This document shows, piece after piece, positions 1-9,222 of a stretch of DNA of 51,061 nucleotides. Every line of letters starts with the position of its first letter. Positions within the stretch are counted from its first letter, which is position 1. The notes beneath the pieces are model-generated. The model searched no databases, was not told the origin of the DNA, and saw only the letters and a list, made by a program, of their open reading frames with translations. Made by a program: the position numbers and the translations under genes. Origin of the DNA: Sedimenticola sp. (lineage in GTDB: Bacteria > Pseudomonadota > Gammaproteobacteria > Chromatiales > Chromatiaceae); assembly GCA_027030425.1 (NCBI GenBank), contig JALVEW010000270.1, positions 1 to 51,061 on the forward strand, read 5' to 3'.

Positions 1-46
1 GGCTCCGGTATATGATAATGACGGCATAAATGCATTGTCTAAGCTG

Positions 47-71
47 AAAGGCGCCTTCGGGCGCCTTTTTT
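47..71 (+). terminator. Rho-independent terminator
   Basis: A nine-base-pair stem (AAAGGCGCC, 47-55, with GGCGCCTTT, 60-68) closed by a TTCG tetraloop runs into a six-T tract (66-71). It would end a + strand gene lying left of the window. Confidence 0.85.
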
Positions 72-136
72 ATCTCCAGGGATGGAGTGTATGCCGCGAG
101 AGGCCAGGGATGGCCGGAGCGGCGCATCGAGATGTA

Positions 137-237
137 GGGGTCGGAGTCAAATGGGAAGCATGTCGGGAAATTCGATGGCATGGAACCGTCTGATTCCGTT
201 TCCTGTAGCGGTTTGGGTGGAATTTGACTCCGACCCC
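137..237. repeat. Palindromic intergenic element, copy 1
   Basis: A 101 bp unit begins with GGGGTCGGAGTCAAAT and ends with its exact reverse complement ATTTGACTCCGACCCC. Inside is a second imperfect inverted pair around GGAACCG / CGTTTCC. Two more copies lie at 292-393 and 615-716. Size, symmetry and intergenic clustering fit a REP/MITE-like non-coding repeat; the mobilising enzyme is not in the window. Confidence 0.8.
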
Positions 238-254
238 TGGGGACAGGGACAAGC

Positions 255-296
255 GGCTGGTTGGGGTCGCGGCTGGTTGGGGTGGCTGGTTGGGGT
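255..296. repeat. Short direct repeat of GGCTGGTTGGGGT
   Basis: The 13-mer GGCTGGTTGGGGT occurs three times (255-267, 271-283, 284-296), the last two directly adjacent, and runs into the left arm of repeat copy 2. This looks like slippage or duplication at the edge of the palindromic element. Confidence 0.7.
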
Positions 297-393
297 CGGA
301 GTCAAATGAGAAGCATGTCAGAAGGATTTGATGGCGTGGAACGGTCTGATTCCGTTTCCTGTAGCGGCTTGAGTGGAATTTGACTCCGACCCC
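292..393. repeat. Palindromic intergenic element, copy 2
   Basis: Second copy of the element described at 137-237, with the same 16-base terminal inverted arms and a diverged interior. The inner stem GGAACGG / CCGTTTCC is clearer here. A partial extra right-arm echo (CGACCCCTGGGCCG) follows directly. Confidence 0.8.
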
Positions 394-426
394 TGGGCCG
401 CGACCCCTGGGCCGATGTCAGTCATT

Positions 427-591
427 TCCGACAGTAAATTTCGGACAAGTCTGATAGTGGAAGATTGCAGGCGAGTTTAAGATGAAACCGTGTTCAATAA
501 GGTGTGGGCAGCCAAGGACGCTGCCGGAAAAGGAGTTCCAGCCTTTTGAATGCAAACCCCGGCCGCATGGAAGTGACCGGGGTTGTTTTTT
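427..591 (+). ncRNA. Possible small structured RNA between repeat copies
   Basis: No coding sequence is evident. Going left to right the + strand can form TCCGA/TCGGA (427-431 with 441-445), GGCAGC/GCTGCC (507-512 with 520-525), AAAAGG/CCTTTT (528-533 with 542-547) and a final stem AACCCCGG/CCGGGGTT (555-562 with 577-584) followed by six Ts (586-591). Serial hairpins ending in an intrinsic terminator are typical of small RNAs. The 5' end is a guess and I recognise no known RNA family. It could instead be the remnant 3' end of a lost gene. Confidence 0.35.
555..591 (+). terminator. Rho-independent terminator
   Basis: Eight-base-pair stem AACCCCGG (555-562) and CCGGGGTT (577-584) with a 14-nt loop, followed one base later by TTTTTT (586-591). 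Confidence 0.7.
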
Positions 592-614
592 GGACAAAGG
601 GCAGGTGGGGCGTC

Positions 615-716
615 GGGGTCGGAGTCAAATGGGGATGTTGTTGGGGGGATTCGATGGCGTGGAACGGGCTGATTCCGCTCCCTGCAACGGCTTGGGCGGA
701 ATTTGACTCCGACCCC
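615..716. repeat. Palindromic intergenic element, copy 3
   Basis: Third copy of the element at 137-237, with identical 16-base outer arms. Its right arm abuts the stop codon of the small - strand gene: the last base of the arm is also the last base of that gene's TAG. Confidence 0.8.
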
Positions 717-1117
717 TAGGTAGCTTTCGTCAGGGCGTAAACGGCCAGCAGGGTTTTTTTGAGGCCGGGGATGTCTTCCAGTGTCTCGATATCCATGTGT
801 TGGCGGGCGATATGGCTGAGTCTGTCCAGCAGCCGTGTTTCCTTCCAGGCGTTTTCCAAGCCTTTCCAGTCCAGGCGCCCGTTTTTCGTGTACTCCTTCG
901 CCAGGCCCTCCGGGTTGTCGAATACCAAAGGTTCTGCTTCCAGCATCTCGTACTCGTAGGAATAATGGTCGATACCGTTTTCCGTGGCGAGGAGGGCGTA
1001 GAGGCTGTCGGGAGTCATGCCCTGTTCCAGGGCCAGGTCCAGGTCCAGGCGCATTTCCGGCTGCAGAAGCTCGCCGCGAAAGGAGAAGGTGGCACTGACC
1101 CGGACACTGTTGCTCAT
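716..1117 (-). CDS. Conserved-looking small protein of unknown function, coupled to argH
   Basis: I do not recognise this 133-residue protein. It begins [16 protein letters not shown] and is rich in acidic and leucine residues, with no signal peptide or membrane segment, so it is probably cytosolic. The start is fixed by an ATGA overlap with the end of argH, which implies translational coupling and transcription from the argH promoter. The first part (about 1-60) looks beta/alpha and the remainder helical, including a Trp-Lys-Gly-Leu-Glu-Asn stretch. The stop codon coincides with the outer edge of palindromic repeat copy 3, so the natural C-terminus may have been altered by that insertion. 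Confidence 0.7.
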   Translation of the reverse strand: MSNSVRVSATFSFRGELLQPEMRLDLDLALEQGMTPDSLYALLATENGIDHYSYEYEMLEAEPLVFDNPEGLAKEYTKNGRLDWKGLENAWKETRLLDRLSHIARQHMDIETLEDIPGLKKTLLAVYALTKAT

Positions 1118-2493
1118 GCCAGGGCGCCCCTGGCCCGGGCGATGGCCTTGCGCACCTGTTCCGGTGCCGTGCCGCCGGTGTGATTGCGGGCGGCTACCGA
1201 GCCTTCCAGGGTGAGATACTTGAAAACGTCCTCGGTGATGGCGTCGTTGAATTCCCGCAGCTCGTTCAGGCTCAGGTCGGCAAGATCGATGCCGCGCTTC
1301 ACGCACAGGGCCACGGCCTTGCCCACCACTTCATGGGCGTCGCGGAAGGGAATGCCCTTGCGCACCAGGTAGTCCGCCAGGTCGGTGGCGGTGGCGAAGC
1401 CCTTGAGGGCGGCCTGGTGCATGGCTTCGGCGTTGCAGGTGATTTCCGGCACCATGTCGGCGAAGACCTTGAGACAGCCCTTGAGGTTGTCCACGGTGTC
1501 GAACAGGGGTTCCTTGTCTTCCTGGTTGTCCTTGTTGTAGGCCAGGGGCTGGGATTTCATCAGGGTGAGCAGGCCCATGAGGTGGCCGAATACCCGACCG
1601 CTCTTGCCCCGCACCAGTTCGGGCACGTCCGGGTTCTTTTTCTGGGGCATGATGGAGGAGCCGGTGCAGAAGCTGTCGGACAGGGTGATGAAGCTGAACT
1701 GGGCCGAGGACCAGATGATGAGTTCCTCGGACATGCGCGACAGATGCATCATGAGAATGCTGGCGGCGGCACTGAACTCGATGGCGAAGTCCCGGTCGCT
1801 GACGGCATCCAGGGAGTTGGCGCAGGGGCCGTCGAAGCCCAGCAGCTCGGCGCTGTATTCCCGGTCTATGGGATAGGTGGTGCCGGCCAGGGCGGCGGCG
1901 CCCAGGGGGCACTGGTTCATGCGCCGGGCGCAGTCGCCGAAGCGGCCATGGTCGCGCTGCAGCATCTCGAACCAGGCCAGCATGTGGTGGCCGAAGGTCA
2001 CGGGCTGGGCGGTCTGCAGATGGGTGAAGCCGGGCATGATGGTGTCCGCCTCGCGCTCCGCCAGTTCCAGCAGGGCCAGCTGGAAGCGGCGGATCTCGGC
2101 CTGGATGGCGGCGATTTCGTCGCGCAGCCACAGGCGCACGTCGGTGGCCACCTGGTCGTTGCGCGAGCGGCCGGTATGCAGTTTCTTGCCCGCGTCGCCG
2201 ATGTCCTCGGTGAGGGCGGCCTCGATGTTCATGTGCACGTCTTCCAGGGCCACGGACCAGGGGAAGTCGCCGCTGGCGATCCGCCCGCGGATGCGCTCCA
2301 GGCCGGCGATGATGCTGTCCTTTTCCTCCTCGCTCAATATGCCCTGCCTGGCCAGCATGGTGGCGTGGGCCATGGAGCCCTGAATATCGTAGTCGGCGAG
2401 GCGCTGGTCGAACTCCACGGAAGCGGTGAAGGCTTCCACGAAGGCGTCCGTGGGCTGATTGAAGCGTCCGGCCCAGAGTTTCTTGTCTGTCAT
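1114..2493 (-). CDS. argH: Argininosuccinate lyase
   Basis: ArgH cleaves argininosuccinate to arginine and fumarate, the last step of arginine synthesis, in the cytosol. The 459-residue product begins [20 protein letters not shown], the normal ArgH N-terminus and length. It carries the fumarase/aspartase superfamily signature around [13 protein letters not shown] (written here as [11 protein letters not shown]), plus the family motifs [13 protein letters not shown] and the [10 protein letters not shown] region. A longer upstream reading frame exists but lacks ArgH similarity, so the start at 2493 is secure. It diverges from the algZ-like gene, an order conserved in Pseudomonas and related bacteria, and overlaps the next - strand gene by four bases. 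Confidence 0.97.
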   Translation of the reverse strand: MTDKKLWAGRFNQPTDAFVEAFTASVEFDQRLADYDIQGSMAHATMLARQGILSEEEKDSIIAGLERIRGRIASGDFPWSVALEDVHMNIEAALTEDIGDAGKKLHTGRSRNDQVATDVRLWLRDEIAAIQAEIRRFQLALLELAEREADTIMPGFTHLQTAQPVTFGHHMLAWFEMLQRDHGRFGDCARRMNQCPLGAAALAGTTYPIDREYSAELLGFDGPCANSLDAVSDRDFAIEFSAAASILMMHLSRMSEELIIWSSAQFSFITLSDSFCTGSSIMPQKKNPDVPELVRGKSGRVFGHLMGLLTLMKSQPLAYNKDNQEDKEPLFDTVDNLKGCLKVFADMVPEITCNAEAMHQAALKGFATATDLADYLVRKGIPFRDAHEVVGKAVALCVKRGIDLADLSLNELREFNDAITEDVFKYLTLEGSVAARNHTGGTAPEQVRKAIARARGALA

Positions 2494-2547
2494 TGTGCGG
2501 ATGAGTGCATACCGTTGTGGATGGGCAACCATTATACTGTACTGGTC

Positions 2548-3597
2548 ATGGCACAGGGTGAATACAGGGGGGGGCAGAGTTTTCTGCCGGATTTCTGCGG
2601 GGTGCGCACCATCTTGACGGTGGTGGTGAGCGCCACGGTGCTGGCCATGGTGCTGGCCCTTGCCGCCACCGATCACCTCCACGCCTTCTGGGAGGATTTC
2701 AGCATCGGCGCCCTGTACGTGCAATGGATTGGCCTGACGGCCGCCGCCTTCATCTGCCTGCTTCGGGGCTGGCTGGGACGGCTGGATCATGGCAGGGCGG
2801 GGCTCGTGGCCTGGCTGCTCATCATGCTGGCGGCGCTGCTGGTGGCCCTCATCACCGGGCGCCTGGTTCCGGTGGAATATCTTGCTGACGTCTCCCGCGA
2901 GGATCTGCTGATACGCACCCTGGGCATCAGCGGCATTCTGGGGGCGCTGGTTCTGCGCTACCTGTACGAAAACCATCAGCAGAAGCAGAAGGAGCTGGCC
3001 GAGAGCCGGGCCCGTTTCCAGGCCCTGCAGGCGCGCATCCGCCCGCATTTCCTGTTCAACAGCCTGAACACGGTGGTCAGCCTGATCCCGGAAGATCCGC
3101 GCCGGGCGGAAGATCTGTTGCAGGATCTGGCAGACTTGTTCCGCGCCAGTCTCGGTGATGAAAGCCGCCTGTCCAGCGTGGGGCGGGAGCTGGAGCTGAC
3201 CCGCCAGTACCTGGCTGTGGAAAAACAGCGCCTGGGACAGCGCCTGCGGGTGAGCTGGAGCCTGGAAGCCCTGCCGGAGGACGCCCCCATGCCCGCCCTG
3301 CTGCTGCAGCCCCTGGTGGAGAACGCTGTCTATCACGGTATCGAGCCGGCGGTGGAAGGCGGCGAGATCTGCATCTTCGGTCGTTTCCGCAACGGCATCG
3401 TGGCCCTGACCGTGAGCAACACCCTGGCGGAGGAGAAAGATGACTCCCATCGCCAGGGCAATCACATGGCCCTGGAGAACATCCGTCAGCGTCTGGCCAT
3501 GCGTTTCGGCGAGCAGGCGGGCATGCACACCGGCATGGTGGAGGATCGTTACCAGGTACGCATCTGGTTTCCCGTGGCTGGAGAACGAAAGACATGA
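2548..3597 (+). CDS. algZ: LytS/AlgZ-type membrane sensor histidine kinase
   Basis: Predicted sensor partner of the adjacent LytTR regulator. With the start at 2548 the protein has 349 residues: four hydrophobic segments (about 22-41, 55-72, 85-103 and 124-138), a short coiled linker, then a His_kinase domain with [10 protein letters not shown] (phospho-accepting His167) and an N-box LVENAVYHG for ATP. The N-terminal [11 protein letters not shown] matches what I know of AlgZ/FimS proteins. An in-frame ATG at 2521 would add nine residues; neither start has a clear ribosome-binding site, and a TATACT hexamer at 2533-2538 could be the -10 element, which favours 2548. It overlaps the regulator gene by ATGA. 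Confidence 0.88.
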   Translation: MAQGEYRGGQSFLPDFCGVRTILTVVVSATVLAMVLALAATDHLHAFWEDFSIGALYVQWIGLTAAAFICLLRGWLGRLDHGRAGLVAWLLIMLAALLVALITGRLVPVEYLADVSREDLLIRTLGISGILGALVLRYLYENHQQKQKELAESRARFQALQARIRPHFLFNSLNTVVSLIPEDPRRAEDLLQDLADLFRASLGDESRLSSVGRELELTRQYLAVEKQRLGQRLRVSWSLEALPEDAPMPALLLQPLVENAVYHGIEPAVEGGEICIFGRFRNGIVALTVSNTLAEEKDDSHRQGNHMALENIRQRLAMRFGEQAGMHTGMVEDRYQVRIWFPVAGERKT

Positions 3598-4331
3598 AGA
3601 TTCTCGTGGTAGATGATGAACGCCTGGCCCGGCAGCGCTTGCGCGCCCTCCTCGCGGAGCTGGGGGAGGACAAGGAGGTCGTGGCCGAGGCCGAGAACGG
3701 GGAGCAGGCCGTGCGCCTGTGCGAGGAACAGTACATAGACCTGGTGTTCATGGACATTCACATGCCGGGCATGGACGGGCTGGAGGCGGCGGCGCGGATT
3801 TTCCGCCAGGAACTGCCGCCGGCCATGATTTTCACCACGGCCTACAGCGAACATGCCCTGGATGCCTTCGAGGTGCATGCCGTGGACTATCTGCTCAAGC
3901 CCATCAGGCGGGAAAAGCTGGCGGCGGCCCTGGAAAAGGCCACCCGTCTCACCCGTCTCCTCGCCCAGCGGGAAGAAGTGGAGGAACACTGGATCACCAG
4001 CAAATACCGGGGCGGCGTACAGCGTATCCCTCTTTCCGATGTGTATTATTTCCGCGCCGACAGCAAATACGTGGTGGCCAGGCACCGCAAGGGCGAGGCG
4101 CTGTTGGAGGATTCCCTGGTGTCCCTGGAAAAGCGTTTCCCGGATGAGTTGTTGCGCATCCATCGCAGCACCCTGGTGCGGCCGCGCATGATAGCCGCCC
4201 TGCACAAGCGCCCGGCCGGTGGCGTGGAGCTGGGCTTTGCAGATATCGAGGACCGGCTGGAAGTCAGCCGCCGGCACGTGCCCCAGGTGCGGCGGCTGCT
4301 GGCCCGCTCCGCTGCCGATGCTTCGGGCTGA
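3594..4331 (+). CDS. algR: LytTR response regulator (AlgR family)
   Basis: A 245-residue DNA-binding response regulator. The receiver domain (about 1-120) has the acidic pair Asp7/Asp8, phospho-acceptor Asp54 in [11 protein letters not shown], the TTAYS switch segment and Lys102 in YLLKPI. The C-terminal part (about 140-240) is a LytTR domain with ISDVYYF-like and IHRSTLV-like strands. Length and residue positions match AlgR of Pseudomonas, where the pair controls twitching and alginate. The ATGA overlap with the kinase gene shows co-translation. It converges on metE with only seven bases between stops and no obvious terminator hairpin. Control of the nearby polysaccharide locus is inference. 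Confidence 0.92.
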   Translation: MKILVVDDERLARQRLRALLAELGEDKEVVAEAENGEQAVRLCEEQYIDLVFMDIHMPGMDGLEAAARIFRQELPPAMIFTTAYSEHALDAFEVHAVDYLLKPIRREKLAAALEKATRLTRLLAQREEVEEHWITSKYRGGVQRIPLSDVYYFRADSKYVVARHRKGEALLEDSLVSLEKRFPDELLRIHRSTLVRPRMIAALHKRPAGGVELGFADIEDRLEVSRRHVPQVRRLLARSAADASG

Positions 4332-4338
4332 AGCGGGA

Positions 4339-6636
4339 TCAGTCCGGGATGCGTTCTTTCCCGGCGTATCGATTCCGCAGCCGGCGGGCGGCTTCCACCA
4401 TGTTTTTCAGGGCGGGTTTCACTTCTTCCCAGCTCCGGGTCTTCAGGCCGCAGTCGGGGTTTACCCAGAGGCGTTCGGCGGGGATGCGCTCCAGAGCCTT
4501 TTCCAGCAGCCTGAGCATATCTTGCGTGCGCGGAATGTTGGCGGAATGGATGTCGTACACGCCGGGGCCGATTTCCGCTGGGTAGTGGAAATCGCGGAAG
4601 GCGTCCAGCAGCTCCATGCGTGAGCGCGAGGTTTCTATGGTGATGACGTCGGCATCCATGGCGGCGATGGCGGCCATGATGTCGTTGAACTCCGAGTAGC
4701 ACATATGGGTGTGGATCTGGGTGTTGTCCCGAACGCCTCCCGCAGTGATGCGGAAGGATTCCACGGCCCAGTCCAGATAGTTCTGCCAGTCCGCCTTGCG
4801 CAGGGGCAGGCCCTCGCGCAGGGCGGCCTCGTCGATCTGGATGACGCTGATGCCCGCCCGCTCCAGATCCAGCACCTCGTCGCGCAGGGCCAGGGCCAGC
4901 TGGCGGCAGGTGAGGGCGCGGGGCTGGTCGTCGCGCACGAAAGACCAGTTGAGAATGGTCACGGGCCCCGTGAGCATGCCTTTCACGGGCTTGTCCGTGA
5001 GTGACTGGGCGTAGCGGGACCACTCCACTGTCATGGGCGCGGGACGGCTCACGTCGCCGAACAGGATGGGGGGCTTGACGCAGCGGGAGCCGTAGGACTG
5101 TACCCAGCCGAAACGGGTAAAGGCGAAACCCTGGAGCTGTTCGCCGAAGTATTCCACCATGTCGTTACGCTCCGCCTCGCCGTGCACCAGCACGTCCAGG
5201 CCCAGGGCTTCCTGAGTCTCCACCACGGTGCGGATTTCATCGCGCATCCGCCGCTGGTAGCCTGCTTCGTCCAGGCGGCCCAGACGATGGTCCCTGCGCG
5301 CCCGGCGGATGTCCGCCGTCTGGGGAAAGGAGCCTATGGTTGTGGTGGGGAACAGGGGCAGGCTGATCTGACCAGGACGGCGTTGGGCATAGGCGCTGCG
5401 GCGCTGCGCCATGTTCGGAGTGAGGGCCTGGAGCCGCTGCTGAACCTCGGGGTCGTGAATCCGCGATGACAGGCGCCGGCTTTCGGCGGCGCTGAAGTTT
5501 TCCGCCAGCAGTTCACCGCAGCCTTCGGTTCCAGCCTGCAGGCACTGCTTCAGCAGCGCAAGTTCATCCAATTTCTGCACGGCGAAGGCCAGCCAGCTTT
5601 TCATTTCCTCGTCCAGCCCGGTTTCCGAGGCCAGATCCACGGGGACATGCAGCAGGGAGCAGGAGGGGGCCAGCCAGAGGCGGTCCCCCAGGCGCTGCCG
5701 CAGAGGTGCCAGGGTGGCCAGGATTTTCTTCAGATCGGCGCGCCAGATGTTGCGCCCGTCGATGATGCCGGCGGAAAGGATCTTGTAGGCGGGCATGTGA
5801 TCGGCAAGACGGGTCAGTTCCCCGGGCGCCCGCACAGCGTCCAGATGCAGTCCGTCCACGGGCAGGCGGGCGGCCAGGTGGAGGTTGTCCTGCAGGGGGC
5901 CGAAGTAGGTGGCCAGCAGCAGCTTCACTGGCGCGGCGTGCAGACGGCTGTAGGCGCTTTCGTAGGCCTGTTTCCATTCGCCGGGCAGATCCAGGGCCAG
6001 CGCCGGCTCGTCCAGCTGCACCCATTCCACGCCCAGGGTGGCCAGACGCTCCAGTATCCCGCCATAGGTTTCCACCAGGCTGTCCAGCAATTCCAAGCGG
6101 TCGAACTCCTCCTCCTCGGTCTTGGCCAGCCACAGCCAGGTCAGGGGGCCGGGCAATACCGGCTTGACGGCCTCGTGGCCCAGGGCGCGGGCTTCGCTTA
6201 CTTCATTGAACAGTTTTTCGCTGCTGATGCGGAAGCGCTGTCCCGGCCGCAGTTCCGGGACGATGAAATGATAGTTGGTGTCGAACCATTTGGTCATTTC
6301 TCCCGCCGCCACGGGATTGCCGCCGGCATCGCGTCCCCGGGCGATGCAGAAGGCGGCGTCGGCATGACTGTGTTTGCCGAGGTCGCCGAAACGCCGGGGG
6401 ATGGCGCCCAGGAGCAGGCTGTTGTCCAGTACCTGGTCATAAAGAGAAAAGTCGTTGACCGGCAGCAGGTCCAGTCCGGCGTTCTGTTGCAGTTCCCAGT
6501 GGCGCGCACGCAGCCCAGCGGCCGTGGATTCCAGTTCTTCCAGGCTGTCCTCGCCGCGCCAGTAGCGCTCCAGGGCGAATTTGAGTTCGCGTTGATGGCC
6601 GATGCGGGGGAAGCCTAGGTTGTGCAGGGTGGTCAT
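4339..6636 (-). CDS. metE: Cobalamin-independent methionine synthase
   Basis: MetE transfers a methyl group from 5-methyltetrahydropteroyltri-glutamate to homocysteine, the final step of methionine synthesis. The 765-residue length is normal. Zinc ligands are intact: His644 and Cys646 in the HTHMCYSEF segment, Glu668 in TIETSRS and Cys729 in NPDCGLKTR, each offset by three from the E. coli numbering. The N-terminal half begins [19 protein letters not shown], the usual substrate-binding start. It is divergent from metR, its expected activator. The 94-bp intergenic region is too short for a cobalamin riboswitch, so regulation is probably by MetR with homocysteine as coeffector. Confidence 0.97.
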   Translation of the reverse strand: MTTLHNLGFPRIGHQRELKFALERYWRGEDSLEELESTAAGLRARHWELQQNAGLDLLPVNDFSLYDQVLDNSLLLGAIPRRFGDLGKHSHADAAFCIARGRDAGGNPVAAGEMTKWFDTNYHFIVPELRPGQRFRISSEKLFNEVSEARALGHEAVKPVLPGPLTWLWLAKTEEEEFDRLELLDSLVETYGGILERLATLGVEWVQLDEPALALDLPGEWKQAYESAYSRLHAAPVKLLLATYFGPLQDNLHLAARLPVDGLHLDAVRAPGELTRLADHMPAYKILSAGIIDGRNIWRADLKKILATLAPLRQRLGDRLWLAPSCSLLHVPVDLASETGLDEEMKSWLAFAVQKLDELALLKQCLQAGTEGCGELLAENFSAAESRRLSSRIHDPEVQQRLQALTPNMAQRRSAYAQRRPGQISLPLFPTTTIGSFPQTADIRRARRDHRLGRLDEAGYQRRMRDEIRTVVETQEALGLDVLVHGEAERNDMVEYFGEQLQGFAFTRFGWVQSYGSRCVKPPILFGDVSRPAPMTVEWSRYAQSLTDKPVKGMLTGPVTILNWSFVRDDQPRALTCRQLALALRDEVLDLERAGISVIQIDEAALREGLPLRKADWQNYLDWAVESFRITAGGVRDNTQIHTHMCYSEFNDIMAAIAAMDADVITIETSRSRMELLDAFRDFHYPAEIGPGVYDIHSANIPRTQDMLRLLEKALERIPAERLWVNPDCGLKTRSWEEVKPALKNMVEAARRLRNRYAGKERIPD

Positions 6637-6696
6637 GATGTCAGTCCAGAGTGGTTGAAAGGCCGCTATTCTGTTCCAGGAAAAACATCAGTACAA

Positions 6697-6711
6697 TTGA
6701 TGAATAATCAA
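6697..6711. promoter_or_regulatory. Candidate MetR operator between metE and metR
   Basis: TTGAT-GAATA-ATCAA is a perfect five-base inverted repeat with a five-base spacer. It satisfies the T-N11-A rule of LysR-type sites and has the arm spacing of the known MetR consensus (TGAA-N5-TTCA), although the arm sequence differs. A second symmetric pair AATAAT-N6-ATTATT overlaps at 6703-6720. The region is very AT-rich. Confidence 0.45.
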
Positions 6712-6730
6712 AAAATTATTAGTTATTTTC

Positions 6731-7663
6731 ATGTTCTTGCGTATCTCCCATCTTCGCTGTCTGCTGGCCCTGGCGGACACCGGCAGTCTCACCGCCGCGG
6801 CGGAACGGCTGCACCTGACCCAGTCGGCCCTTTCTCACCAGGTAAAGGGGCTGGAGGAACATTTTCGGATCACCCTGTTCCGGCGCAAGAGCCGCCCCCT
6901 GCGGTTCACCCCGGCGGGGGAGCGCCTGCTGTCCTTGGCCAGGGAGGTGCTGCCCCGGCTGGAGGAATGCGAAGCCACCCTGGCGAGAATGGGCGAAGGC
7001 AGGCATGGACGGCTGCACATCGCCATCGAATGCCACAGCTGTTTTCAGTGGCTGATGCCGGCTCTGGACAGCTACCGGGAGTCCTGGCCGGAGATTGAAC
7101 TGGATCTGACCCAGGCCCACAGCTTCGAACCCCTGCCGGCCCTGCGCTCGGGGCGTATCGATCTGGTCATCTCCTCGGATCTGCGCCCGGCGCCGGGATT
7201 GGTTTTTCAGCCCCTGTTCAGCTACGAGTCCCTGCTGGTGGTGGCGGCTGATCACCCCCTGGCCGGGCGGGAATATGTGCTGCCTGCCGACTTGAAGCGT
7301 GAGACCCTGATTACTTATCCCGTGGATTACGGGCGGCTGGACGTGTTTTCCCGGTTTCTGCTGCCGGCGGCGGTTCAGCCTGCCGCCGTGAGACACGTGG
7401 AGCTGACGCCCCTGGCCATTCAGCTGGTGGCCAGTGGACGGGGCGTAGCGGCGCTGCCTGCCTGGGCCTTGCAGGAATATCTGCAGGCCGGGCAGTTGCA
7501 GACCCTGCGCCTGGGGCCTGAGGGCGTGCAGGCGACCTTGTATGCGGTGATTCGGGAGGAAGATGCAGCGAGGGGCTACATGCGCAGTTTCCTCGAGCAG
7601 GCTCATCGAACCTGTTTTTCCCGCTTGCCGGGCATTGTGGAGCCCGCCGGAATGAAAGGGTGA
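6731..7663 (+). CDS. metR: LysR-family transcriptional activator MetR
   Basis: A 310-residue LysR regulator. A winged helix-turn-helix (about 1-62) contains the recognition stretch LTQSALSHQVKGLEEHF, followed by the effector-binding domain with IAIECHSCFQWLMPALDSYR, the region characteristic of MetR proteins. Divergent placement from metE supports the assignment: MetR activates metE and other methionine genes with homocysteine as coeffector. The start at 6731 lies next to the AT-rich shared promoter. A second, out-of-frame ATG upstream at 6700 opens an unrelated frame and was ignored. Confidence 0.93.
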   Translation: MFLRISHLRCLLALADTGSLTAAAERLHLTQSALSHQVKGLEEHFRITLFRRKSRPLRFTPAGERLLSLAREVLPRLEECEATLARMGEGRHGRLHIAIECHSCFQWLMPALDSYRESWPEIELDLTQAHSFEPLPALRSGRIDLVISSDLRPAPGLVFQPLFSYESLLVVAADHPLAGREYVLPADLKRETLITYPVDYGRLDVFSRFLLPAAVQPAAVRHVELTPLAIQLVASGRGVAALPAWALQEYLQAGQLQTLRLGPEGVQATLYAVIREEDAARGYMRSFLEQAHRTCFSRLPGIVEPAGMKG

Positions 7664-7735
7664 GGGAGAGAAGGGATGTCCTGGCCTCTCCCCAGTCTTC
7701 TCCCGTGCATGGGAGGGTGTCGCAAAAGGCGACAG

Positions 7736-7768
7736 CCTCCCCGGCGGAGGCGGCAACCGGAGGTTTTT
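7736..7768 (+). terminator. Probable metR terminator
   Basis: CCTCCCCGG (7736-7744) can pair imperfectly with CCGGAGG (7757-7763), followed by TTTTT (7764-7768). It sits about 70 bases past the metR stop and separates metR from the polysaccharide locus. Confidence 0.55.
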
Positions 7769-7906
7769 CAACATACCGCCAGGACTGATGCTCTATGCCG
7801 ATTGCCCCTTCGTCAGGGATAATATTGGTGACCGGCATCGCTCCTGGGATACAATCAGCGCCGGGTGCGCCGGTCTTCGGAAAGGATTCAGGCGCGGGAC
7901 GACATC

Positions 7907-9220
7907 ATGAACAAGGAATCGGAACCAATGAACGTGAATTCTTCATCTGTTATAGGCGTCGTGGGCCTGGGTTACGTGGGCCTGCCCCTGGCTATCGAGT
8001 TTGGCAAGAAATACCAGACCATCGGGCTGGACCTGAAAGAAGAGGTCATCGCCTGCTACCGTGGTGGGACGGACCCCACGGGAGAAGTCGCCAATGAAGA
8101 ATTTACGGCAGCGGACAAACTGAGCTTTACCACCAATGCAAAGGATCTGTCTGATGCCGATTTCCTTATCGTGGCCGTGCCCACGCCCATAGACGAGGCC
8201 AACCAGCCGGACCTCTCCCCCCTGGTGGGCGCCACCCGCACCGCCGGGCAGGTGATGAAGAAGGGCGCTACTGTGGTGTTCGAGTCCACGGTCTATCCGG
8301 GGCTTACGGAGGAGATTTGCGTGCCCATCCTGGAAGAGGAGTCTGGCCTGAAGTGGAAGCAGGACTTTCATGTGGGCTACTCGCCGGAGCGTATCAACCC
8401 CGGGGACAAGGTGCATACCCTGACGCGCATAGTGAAAGTGGTTTCCGGCGATGACCCGGCCTGCCTGGATGCGGTCGCCGCCTTGTACGAGTCCATCATC
8501 GAGGCGGGCGTGTTCCGTGCCGCGTCCATAAAGGAGGCCGAAGCGGCCAAGGTCATCGAGAACACCCAGCGGGATCTGAATATCGCCCTCATCAACGAGC
8601 TGGCCATCATCTTCGACCGCTTGGGCATAGACACCCTGCATGTGCTGGAGGCGGCGGGGTCCAAGTGGAATTTTCTGCCTTTCCGCCCCGGCCTGGTTGG
8701 CGGGCACTGCATTGGTGTGGATCCGTACTACCTTACCCACAAGGCGGAGGCCGTGGGCTACAACCCCCAGGTCATTCTTGCCGGCCGGCGCATCAACGAC
8801 AACATGGGCAAGTTCGTGGCCGAAAAAGCCATGAAGCTCATGCTTTCCAACAACCATCAGCCGGGCGCGAGCAAGGTGGGCATATTGGGCCTGACCTTCA
8901 AGGAAGACTGCCCGGACCTGCGTAATTCCAAGGTGGTGGACATCATCAGTGAGCTGGAGGAATACGGCATAGAGCCCATGGTGTACGATCCCGTGGCGGA
9001 CAGGGGCCAGGCCGAGGCCTATATGGGCAAGACCATGTCCGAGCTTTCCGATTTCAGGGACCTGGGCGCCCTCATCATTGCCGTGCCCCACGAACAGTTC
9101 CGCAACATGCCTGCCGGGGAGTTCGTGGACATGCTGTCGGAAGATGGTTGCCTGCTGGACGTGAAGTCCATGCTGGATCCGGCGCAGATTCCCGAAAACA
9201 CCATTTTCTGGCGGTTGTAA
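7907..9220 (+). CDS. tviB: UDP-N-acetylhexosamine 6-dehydrogenase (TviB/WbpO type)
   Basis: Oxidises UDP-GlcNAc or UDP-GalNAc at C6 to the uronic acid using two NAD+, supplying the acidic sugar for the polysaccharide. The 437-residue protein has the Rossmann motif [13 protein letters not shown] near the N-terminus, the central UDP-glucose dehydrogenase domain and the catalytic cysteine Cys268 in [12 protein letters not shown]. The C-terminal domain ends at about residue 435. ATG 7928 is an alternative start seven codons in and removes only a polar tail. It is the first gene of the locus and is followed two bases later by the epimerase gene. The substrate epimer cannot be told from sequence. 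Confidence 0.92.
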   Translation: MNKESEPMNVNSSSVIGVVGLGYVGLPLAIEFGKKYQTIGLDLKEEVIACYRGGTDPTGEVANEEFTAADKLSFTTNAKDLSDADFLIVAVPTPIDEANQPDLSPLVGATRTAGQVMKKGATVVFESTVYPGLTEEICVPILEEESGLKWKQDFHVGYSPERINPGDKVHTLTRIVKVVSGDDPACLDAVAALYESIIEAGVFRAASIKEAEAAKVIENTQRDLNIALINELAIIFDRLGIDTLHVLEAAGSKWNFLPFRPGLVGGHCIGVDPYYLTHKAEAVGYNPQVILAGRRINDNMGKFVAEKAMKLMLSNNHQPGASKVGILGLTFKEDCPDLRNSKVVDIISELEEYGIEPMVYDPVADRGQAEAYMGKTMSELSDFRDLGALIIAVPHEQFRNMPAGEFVDMLSEDGCLLDVKSMLDPAQIPENTIFWRL

Positions 9221-9222
9221 TC

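Noticed and set aside
1180-2520. Long + strand open frame opposite argH, joined to the kinase frame
   Set aside because: It mirrors argH codon structure and shows only low-complexity Gly/Val/His-rich sequence; homology to the kinase begins near 2548.
2494-3528. Long - strand frame extending argH upstream
   Set aside because: It lies antisense to the kinase gene and is Gln/His-rich shadow sequence; ArgH starts at MTDKKLW.
6637-6730. Cobalamin riboswitch upstream of metE
   Set aside because: The gap is only 94 bases and AT-rich, too short for that riboswitch; a MetR site explains regulation better.
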